DNA from: CAUJGP01 sp964612425 | GTDB lineage: Bacteria; Bdellovibrionota; Bdellovibrionia; Bdellovibrionales; Bdellovibrionaceae | Direction: 5' to 3' | Length of the DNA stretch: 11,627 nt | Assembly: GCA_964612425.1 (NCBI GenBank) | Contig: CAZTDX010000093.1 | Span: forward strand, 1 to 11,627 | Shown here: positions 7,974-11,627 of the stretch, one piece after another | Numbering within the stretch: the first letter of the stretch is position 1 | How the letters are laid out: each line of letters begins with the position of its first letter | The notes under the pieces: generated by a model | Told to the model about the DNA's origin: nothing | Database searches by the model: none | What the model saw: the letters and a program-made list of their open reading frames with translations, nothing else | Program-made: the position numbers and the translations under genes

Positions 7974-8305
7974 TAAGCAGCGGCCTCCATGACAAGAGGA
8001 CGATCAAAGGGACCGATGTTCATAACAACCGGAAATCCTTTTGAAGCATTAGCTTCGCCAATTCCAATTTCGATTCTTTGAGATGGACCATCTTTTTTAC
8101 ACATAACTGATTCCACGCGGAATTGAATAACTTCATTTTGTAGCGCAATGGGTTTGAGAAAGATGGACTTATCTTGGCAAAAAGTATCTACTTTAAGCCG
8201 GTAATCACCATTTAACTCATTGTAAAAAGCGACACCTGCGGGAAATCTTTTACCAGTAATTTTGCATACCCAATAAAGGCGATGCATTTTATTTTTGTTT
8301 TCCAA
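7973..8305 (-). CDS. Conserved-looking small protein of unknown function, first gene of the pore cluster
   Basis: I do not recognise this 110-residue protein. It has no signal peptide or membrane segment and looks beta-rich, with three cysteines (residues 14, 43 and 69) and the C-terminus FDRPLVMEAAA. The TTG start at 8305 is well supported by AAGGAG six bases upstream. An internal ATG at residue 7 lacks such support. It directly precedes the pilin gene with a one-base overlap, so it is translated with the T4SS genes. A pilus-related or regulatory role is possible only by association. Confidence 0.7.
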   Translation of the reverse strand: MENKNKMHRLYWVCKITGKRFPAGVAFYNELNGDYRLKVDTFCQDKSIFLKPIALQNEVIQFRVESVMCKKDGPSQRIEIGIGEANASKGFPVVMNIGPFDRPLVMEAAA

Positions 8306-8391
8306 ATTTAACTCCTTAGATAAAATTAATTAATAAACCTGCATGAACCTTCAGTTTTTTAATTTATTTGATAACTCGTAACCTCCATTTT

Positions 8392-8419
8392 GGTGGGTAT
8401 GCTTTCTTTAATACCAACC
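8392..8419. repeat. Inverted repeat, 9-base arms (8 of 9 paired), between accessory genes and pore operon
   Basis: GGTGGGTAT and ATACCAACC flank a 10-base spacer. The gap between the HTH-like gene (stop at 8440) and the 110-residue gene (start 8305) is 134 bases, the longest on the minus-strand run. No T-run follows on the minus strand, so a plain intrinsic terminator is unlikely. An operator, for example for the neighbouring HTH protein, or an RNA hairpin acting on transfer-gene expression would fit. Function is inference. Confidence 0.45.
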
Positions 8420-8439
8420 TGTGATATTCTATTTTCAAT

Positions 8440-8622
8440 TTACTCAAATGAAGGATCTTTAAGAACAGCGTAACAAAATGGACTTAATCTCTTTTTAGAA
8501 AACTCTAATAATTTTTTAATGGATTGAATTTTAAGTTTGGTATGAGAGGCAATTTCTTCTAGAGATGCTCCTCTTAGTGCCATTTGAGTCACAGCCGATT
8601 CAATTTTTAGTAAATCAATCAC
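8440..8622 (-). CDS. Small helix-turn-helix-like protein
   Basis: This 60-residue protein has a helix-turn-helix-like core at about residues 10-43 (MALRGASLEEIASHTKL, then IQSIKKLLEFSKKR), similar in pattern to short DNA-binding regulators. The GTG start at 8622 is preceded by a near-perfect AAGGAGG four bases upstream, which makes it a real gene despite its size. It stands 83 bases after the second zinc-ribbon gene and 134 bases before the pore operon, next to the inverted repeat at 8392-8419. It could regulate the downstream transfer genes. The HTH call is by eye and moderately sure. No family name can be given. Confidence 0.65.
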   Translation of the reverse strand: MIDLLKIESAVTQMALRGASLEEIASHTKLKIQSIKKLLEFSKKRLSPFCYAVLKDPSFE

Positions 8623-8705
8623 AAGTCCTCCTTCTACGCGTTTGGTAATAACGTTAAAACTCCAATATAAAATTTTTTATTTATTAAATACTTCTTTTAC
8701 TGAAT

Positions 8706-8924
8706 CTACTTCGAATTGCGATTGTTCCACCCACAATCAACGCATTTAGCAGAATCAACTGCCCCATACACTTCTCCATCGCATAGAGGGCAGTATCCAA
8801 GAAAAGCTCTCATGATTTCTAAGAAAGATTTTCTTTTTTTCTTCTTCTTAAGACGGTAGTCTTCATTGTCATCAAAATCGTCTTGTGTAAATAGATCCTC
8901 TTCATTAGGAATTAAAGAGTCCAT
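8706..8924 (-). CDS. Small zinc-ribbon protein
   Basis: This 72-residue protein has an acidic N-terminus (about residues 8-22), a lysine run (26-32) and a C-terminal four-cysteine zinc ribbon: C45-x2-C48, 12 residues, C61-x2-C64, with CVDCGW ending the knuckle. Such ribbons bind zinc and mediate contacts with nucleic acid or protein. No enzymatic domain is present. The ATG overlaps the end of the preceding gene by 13 bases with no strong Shine-Dalgarno, so translation is probably coupled. It shares its ribbon pattern with the gene at 9314-9463, so the operon leader has two ribbon proteins. Exact role unknown. Confidence 0.7.
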   Translation of the reverse strand: MDSLIPNEEDLFTQDDFDDNEDYRLKKKKKRKSFLEIMRAFLGYCPLCDGEVYGAVDSAKCVDCGWNNRNSK

Positions 8925-9154
8925 CTATGATTAATGATCCAAGACTCTTCTTCTTGATGATCTAGTAAATGATGTTTTTTTTCGATGGATTTCCAAGTTT
9001 CATAATTAAGATCTGGATGTTTCATAAATAGATGTCCAAAAGATCGTACAAACCAGTTTTGTTTTTTACTTACTTCTGGTTTAACTTCAATTGCTGCTTC
9101 AGCATTAAGAGTTTCCACTTCATTTGTCTCTAATTCTTTTTTTATTGCGTTCAT
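8912..9154 (-). CDS. Hypothetical 80-residue protein
   Basis: Not recognised. The N-terminal half is Glu/Ala-rich (ETNEVETLNAEAAIEVKPE) and probably flexible. The C-terminal half is richer in aromatic residues and His (WFVRSFGHLFMKHPDLNYE, then KKHHLLDHQEEE and WIINHRWTL). No signal peptide or membrane segment is seen. The ATG at 9154 has AAGGAG eight bases upstream, located in the end of the preceding reading frame, and starts three bases after that frame's TAA. It belongs to the accessory head of the transfer operon. No function is proposed. Confidence 0.65.
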   Translation of the reverse strand: MNAIKKELETNEVETLNAEAAIEVKPEVSKKQNWFVRSFGHLFMKHPDLNYETWKSIEKKHHLLDHQEEESWIINHRWTL

Positions 9155-9157
9155 ATA

Positions 9158-9313
9158 TTAAGCTCCTTGTTCATTGGTTAAGGGGTTGTTTTCAATTATT
9201 TGTTTTTTGTTTTCATTACACTGAATTGAACTGAGACTGTTAAAGCCATACTCTTTTGCAGCAAAGAACACGTTATCCATTCCTCCTTGCTGAACATCCC
9301 AGGCCGTGGAATC
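9158..9313 (-). pseudogene. In-frame continuation of the zinc-ribbon gene beyond an amber codon
   Basis: After TAG at 9314-9316 the same frame stays open for 51 more codons (starting DSTAWDVQQGGMDNVFFAAK) to a TAA at 9158, three bases before the next gene's ATG. The continuation looks protein-like, and its end carries the next gene's Shine-Dalgarno, as expected if an ancestral gene of about 101 codons was one unit. In the neighbouring ribbon the final knuckle reads DCGWNN; here it reads ECC-stop-DST. A TGG-to-TAG change at the Trp position would explain this. The tail might be untranslated, translated by readthrough, or re-initiated at ATG 9280 (GGAGG only one base away) or GTG 9271 (AAGGAGG ten bases upstream). 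Confidence 0.55.
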
Positions 9314-9463
9314 CTAACAGCATTCCAGACATAAGATATCAGGTCCAATAGGGGTTAATTCATCATATCCACAGTTAGGACATTTCTTAAAATGTTCTAC
9401 TGGGGTTAGACGTGTGCTTGATTGCTCTAGAGTTGGTAGTAGCTCTAATTGTCCTTTGCTCAT
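9314..9463 (-). CDS. 49-residue zinc-ribbon protein ending at an in-frame amber codon
   Basis: The ATG at 9463 is preceded by GGAGG at a four-base spacing, a strong start. The product has a hydrophilic N-terminus followed by a zinc ribbon: C28-P-N-C31, 13 residues, C45-L-E-C48, then C49 and TAG. All four ligands are present, so even the short product could bind zinc. It is the first gene of the leftward operon, about 40 bases downstream of the predicted transcription start of the sigma54-type promoter. The frame continues after the stop (see 9158-9313), so this is either a truncated gene or a recoded one. Function unknown. Confidence 0.6.
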   Translation of the reverse strand: MSKGQLELLPTLEQSSTRLTPVEHFKKCPNCGYDELTPIGPDILCLECC

Positions 9464-9481
9464 CAGTCCTCCACTTGTTAG

Positions 9482-9498
9482 GCCGATTTAATTTCGGC
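9482..9498 (-). repeat. Short inverted repeat in the leader of the transfer operon
   Basis: GCCGA and TCGGC form a 5-base stem with a 7-base loop, between the predicted transcription start (about 9504) and the Shine-Dalgarno of the first gene. It is one of few GC-rich patches in the intergenic region. It could be an RNA hairpin near the 5' end or an operator. Confidence 0.35.
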
Positions 9499-9513
9499 TC
9501 TTACTATTTATAA

Positions 9514-9531
9514 TGGCAACTATGATGCCAA
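9514..9531 (-). promoter_or_regulatory. Candidate sigma54 (-24/-12) promoter of the transfer operon
   Basis: On the minus strand the site reads TTGGCAT-N5-TTGCCA. The invariant GG (9529-9528) and GC (9517-9516) are separated by exactly 10 bases, as in the -24/-12 consensus TGGCAC-N5-TTGCW. Mismatches are T for C after TGGCA and C at the last position. Transcription would start near 9504, about 40 bases before the first ATG. The site is partly palindromic (TGGCA-N7-TGCCA), and the plus strand also fits, but less well (ATGCC at -12). The divergent gene encodes a sigma54-activator-type regulator, which supports this reading. Confidence 0.55.
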
Positions 9532-9618
9532 TTTTGCTAAATAGGTTTTAATTAAAGCTAAGTAATTATTTTAGCTTATGAATTTATCGATACTTAGAAT
9601 TTAATAGGAGTTTGAGAG

Positions 9619-9645
9619 TTGTTTAAAGTTTTAAAAATTAAACAA
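9619..9645. promoter_or_regulatory. Inverted repeat, candidate upstream activator site
   Basis: TTGTTTAA and TTAAACAA are perfect 8-base arms around an 11-base spacer, centred near 9632. This is about 115 bases upstream of the -12 element of the candidate sigma54 promoter, a usual enhancer distance, and it lies between the two divergent operons. AT-rich composition raises the chance of coincidence. Confidence 0.4.
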
Positions 9646-9649
9646 TAAT

Positions 9650-9665
9650 GTTTATTTATTTAAAC
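9650..9665. repeat. Second GTTTA/TAAAC inverted repeat
   Basis: GTTTA and TAAAC are separated by six bases, directly after the 9619-9645 repeat and sharing its GTTTA half-site. The pair may form a tandem binding array for the divergent regulator. The arms are short and AT-rich, so confidence is low. Confidence 0.3.
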
Positions 9666-9730
9666 ACAGAAATTTAAAAATGTATTTATTACATATTGTT
9701 TTTTTAAAGACTCTAATCTAAAAACTACTT

Positions 9731-9763
9731 AGCAGATTAATAAACTGCTCTTATTTATAAGAG
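9731..9763 (+). repeat. Overlapping leader hairpins upstream of the regulator gene
   Basis: Two inverted repeats share bases: AGCAG (9731-9735) with CTGCT (9745-9749), and CTCTTA (9748-9753) with TAAGAG (9758-9763, 4-base loop). They cannot form fully at the same time. They lie 19 or more bases upstream of the regulator's Shine-Dalgarno. This could be an operator or a leader RNA structure. Chance is possible. Confidence 0.3.
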
Positions 9764-9791
9764 ACAGTCCAAAGGGCTTTTGAGGAGTAAG

Positions 9792-11321
9792 ATGAACGTG
9801 AACGAGAATAAAAATGCTATTTGTATCCTCACCATAGATGATCAATTAGCTGATAGAATGACGACTCGTTTTGAATGTGAAAGACTTTTTGCCAGACATT
9901 CTAGTGGATTCATTTTTGAGGAAGCTGCGACTGTTGATGAAGCCATCAATAAAATGACCAACCGTATTTATCAAATAATTTTACTCGATAAAGATTTAGG
10001 TAACGATGAATTTAACAATCCTATTTCTGGAATCAATTATATAAAACTGCTTCAAGAAATCCAACCTATCTCAAAAATTATCATGCTGACAGCAAGTGAA
10101 AAACCATCTGAAATCTCTTTAGCCCTGAGAAATGGCGCTTACGATTATATTATTAAAGGCTCTGATGAGGAAAAATCATCCCAGCGCGAAGCCTCTTTAA
10201 GAAGAGCCCTGATAAGTTCATGGGATAGCCTGGACTTAACGGTTAGCTCTCAATTAACAAAGCACGAGGGCATGTATTCAAAATTCATTTGTAAGAGCCC
10301 CGCAATGGTGAGATTTGATCAAAAGATTAAAGCAGTAGCAGATTCTCATCATCCTGCTTTATTATTAGGTCCCACAGGAATTGGAAAAGGGGCTATCGCA
10401 AGAAGAATCAATGAATATCGATCTAAGAGTCAAAATTCTAATAGACCCTTTGTTAATATTAATATTGGAGCTATGCCCGATAGCTTAGCTCAAGCCGAAT
10501 TATTTGGACAAGATCCTTATTCTTTCACGGGTTCAGGCTCCAAAACCAAAACAGGACTTATTGATGTCGCTAAAAACGGAGATATTTTTTTAGATGAAGT
10601 AGGCGATGCGAGTGAAGAAATGCAACTTCGGCTTTTAAAAGTAGTGGAAGAAAAAGAATTTATTCGAGTAGGAGGTAGAAATCCCATTAAAACCAATGCA
10701 CGCTTTATTTTTGCTACCAACAAAGATTTAAAAGAATTAGTAAAGCAAAATAAGTTCCGCGAAGATCTGTATATGCGTATTGCAGCTTTAGAGTTAGAAG
10801 TTCCCACTCTTGAGGAAAGAAAAGAAGATCTAAATGATATTATTGAAGCCATTTGCGAAAGAATCCGGAGCGAAAGACCTGAGAAAATAGTTTTCTCTAA
10901 AGATTTCCCCGAAGATTTTATGAAATATTTAAAGCGAGATGATATCCCTGGAAATATTCGCGGGATTCAAAATACGATTGAACGATTCGTAACTTTTGCC
11001 AATTATGATAAGCAAGGATTCCCCGATTACAAATTATGGAGAAATGTTATTGGAGTGCCAGACTTTCAAAAACGCAAAGGGCGAGATGGAAGACTCCGAT
11101 TATCTGATTTAGCAACAATGGAAACGGATTTATTAGGAGAGGGATTTCAAAGCTATAAAGAGATACAAAGTCTTTTTGATCGAAAACTCATTGAGGAAGC
11201 CTTATTGAGATTTGGAAACCTCACTAGAGCAGCAGAGCATCTTAAAGTATCAAAGGCCACATTAAGTTTAAAAATGAAAGCTTTAAAAATCAAAGCTCAA
11301 AAAGGAATTGAATTATGTTAG
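9792..11321 (+). CDS. NtrC-type response regulator: receiver, AAA+ sigma54-activator domain, Fis-type HTH
   Basis: The product has 509 residues from ATG 9792, chosen because GAGGAG lies four bases upstream. The TTG at 9780 would put that site inside the gene. Receiver domain (about 10-130): acidic pair D16-D17, phospho-acceptor D66 in ILLDKDLG, T100 and K122, a complete active site. AAA+ domain (about 165-400): Walker A GPTGIGKG (193-200), Walker B DIFLDE (D268-E269), then FIFATNKDL and FREDLYMRI as sensor I and arginine-finger region, and PGNIRGIQNTIERF near sensor II. The C-terminal Fis-like HTH is at about 466-500 (LTRAAEHLKVSKATLSLKM). The sigma54-contact loop, usually GAFTGA, reads YSFTGS (243-248), keeping only the F-T-G core. 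It is divergent from the transfer operon and is its likely activator. It overlaps the next gene by seven bases. Confidence 0.92.
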   Translation: MNVNENKNAICILTIDDQLADRMTTRFECERLFARHSSGFIFEEAATVDEAINKMTNRIYQIILLDKDLGNDEFNNPISGINYIKLLQEIQPISKIIMLTASEKPSEISLALRNGAYDYIIKGSDEEKSSQREASLRRALISSWDSLDLTVSSQLTKHEGMYSKFICKSPAMVRFDQKIKAVADSHHPALLLGPTGIGKGAIARRINEYRSKSQNSNRPFVNINIGAMPDSLAQAELFGQDPYSFTGSGSKTKTGLIDVAKNGDIFLDEVGDASEEMQLRLLKVVEEKEFIRVGGRNPIKTNARFIFATNKDLKELVKQNKFREDLYMRIAALELEVPTLEERKEDLNDIIEAICERIRSERPEKIVFSKDFPEDFMKYLKRDDIPGNIRGIQNTIERFVTFANYDKQGFPDYKLWRNVIGVPDFQKRKGRDGRLRLSDLATMETDLLGEGFQSYKEIQSLFDRKLIEEALLRFGNLTRAAEHLKVSKATLSLKMKALKIKAQKGIELC

Positions 11322-11533
11322 AAGTCGATCATGAAGATAAAACTATCCATGATTTTAACGCCACTCTTGGTAACTTCAAGACTGTGCAAAAGCTTCTCGA
11401 GCTAGATAATAGTAATATAGAAACAGCAAAGATTTTACTCACAGAAACCATTAAACAACTTGAGGAAGCAAAAAAAGAATTTATTAAAAGAATTAAAGAA
11501 CCCATAACTTCTAGCAATCACGCTGGAATATAA
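11315..11533 (+). CDS. 72-residue helical protein resembling a stand-alone histidine-kinase DHp helix pair
   Basis: The ATG at 11315 overlaps the regulator's TAG (ATGTTAG) and has AGGA eight bases upstream, so the two are co-translated. The product looks almost wholly helical. Residues 10-28 (TIHDFNATLGNFKTVQKLL) carry H12-D13-F-N, like the HDFNN H-box of many NtrB-type sensor kinases. A second long helix (about 35-62, ending KQLEEAKKEFIKRI) would complete a helical hairpin. No ATP-binding (N/G-box) domain follows, since the gene ends at 72 residues. With the regulator next to it, a phosphotransfer or receiver-binding role is reasonable but is inference. It could simply be a coiled-coil partner. 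Confidence 0.65.
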   Translation: MLEVDHEDKTIHDFNATLGNFKTVQKLLELDNSNIETAKILLTETIKQLEEAKKEFIKRIKEPITSSNHAGI

Positions 11534-11549
11534 CAAGAAGGGGAAGCCC

Positions 11550-11627
11550 ATGTTAACACCAACAGCCATAATAAGTGATCTTCCCCCGAAAAAGTGGACA
11601 CTATTTTATGAGGCTAGTGCTAAATCT
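11550..11627 (+). CDS. Start of a third gene in the regulator operon, truncated by window edge
   Basis: The ATG at 11550 has AAGGGG six bases upstream and lies 16 bases after the preceding stop. The frame is open for 26 codons to the edge (MLTPTAIISDLPPKKWTLFY...). Too little is visible to name a family. It probably belongs to the same transcript as the regulator. Confidence 0.45.
   Translation, partial: MLTPTAIISDLPPKKWTLFYEASAKS

Larger units (their letters stand above)
9464..9791. other. Divergent intergenic regulatory region
   Basis: This very AT-rich stretch separates the leftward transfer operon from the rightward regulator operon. I see no protein-coding frame in it. It holds a leader hairpin (9482-9498), a -24/-12 promoter match (9514-9531), inverted repeats (9619-9645, 9650-9665) and leader hairpins of the regulator gene (9731-9763). 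A short 5-base inverted repeat, ATGTA/TACAT, is at 9680-9694. No convincing sigma70 promoter was found for the regulator; the base composition makes weak matches uninformative. Confidence 0.6.

Noticed and set aside
9314..9316. Genome-wide reassignment of TAG to an amino acid
   Set aside because: The regulator gene ends at a TAG that fits normal termination, and no other gene in the window has an internal TAG, so the amber codon is a local event.
9464..9779. sigma70 promoters at several TATAAA- or TAATCT-like sites
   Set aside because: Every -10-like match lacked a -35 at 16-18 bases; such matches are expected by chance at this AT content.
9780..9791. TTG start four codons upstream of the regulator ATG
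   Set aside because: GAGGAG, the evident Shine-Dalgarno for ATG 9792, would lie inside the gene, and nothing supports the TTG.
10517..10852. 111-codon minus-strand open frame
   Set aside because: It is antisense to the AAA+ domain of the regulator. The Ser-rich product is typical of the reverse of a Lys/Glu-rich coding frame.
11329..11517. 62-codon minus-strand open frame
   Set aside because: It is antisense to the 72-residue gene, which has the better start and is coupled to the regulator.
1..11627. CRISPR arrays, tRNA or rRNA genes, insertion sequences, attachment sites, origin of transfer
   Set aside because: No regularly spaced repeats, cloverleaf-like sequence, transposase, flanking direct repeats or relaxase-linked nick region were seen.

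Overview
The window looks like part of an integrated conjugative element, or a plasmid, in a Gram-negative bacterium with AT-rich DNA. It encodes an envelope-spanning type IV secretion system (T4SS) with inner-membrane, periplasmic and outer-membrane parts. Bdellovibrionota or a related proteobacterial group is plausible from the AT-rich coding style and the mixed F-like/P-like T4SS, but no marker gene fixes the host.

Layout. Bases 1-9463 are one long leftward series of genes. It opens (right to left) with small accessory genes: a 49-residue zinc ribbon cut short by an in-frame amber codon, an 80-residue unknown, a second zinc ribbon, and a 60-residue helix-turn-helix-like protein. After a 134-base gap holding an inverted repeat comes the tightly overlapping mating-pore operon: a 110-residue unknown, VirB2-like pilin, VirB3/TraL, VirB4/TraC ATPase, VirB5/TrbJ-like, VirB6/TrbL-like, VirB8/TraE, VirB9/TraK, VirB10/TraB, and an FtsK/SpoIIIE-type coupling ATPase that runs off the left edge. 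Most junctions are stop/start overlaps (TAATG, GTGA, ATGA), so translation is probably coupled. No VirB11-like ATPase or relaxase lies inside the window.

Bases 9464-9791 separate this operon from a rightward operon. That operon encodes an NtrC-type regulator (receiver, AAA+ sigma54-activator domain, Fis-type HTH), a 72-residue protein resembling a stand-alone histidine-kinase dimerisation/phosphotransfer helix pair, and the beginning of a further gene. The intergenic region carries a good -24/-12 (sigma54) match pointing into the transfer operon. About 100-130 bases upstream of it, where enhancer sites for such activators usually sit, is an 8-base-arm inverted repeat.

Working model (inference): the divergent regulator, controlled by phosphorylation possibly through the mini-protein, binds the upstream repeats and drives sigma54-dependent transcription of the accessory and conjugation genes. 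The least ordinary features are the amber codon inside the first accessory gene, a probable AUU start for the VirB5-like gene, the coupling of an FtsK-type ATPase to a Gram-negative F/P-hybrid T4SS, and the orphan phosphotransfer-like protein.
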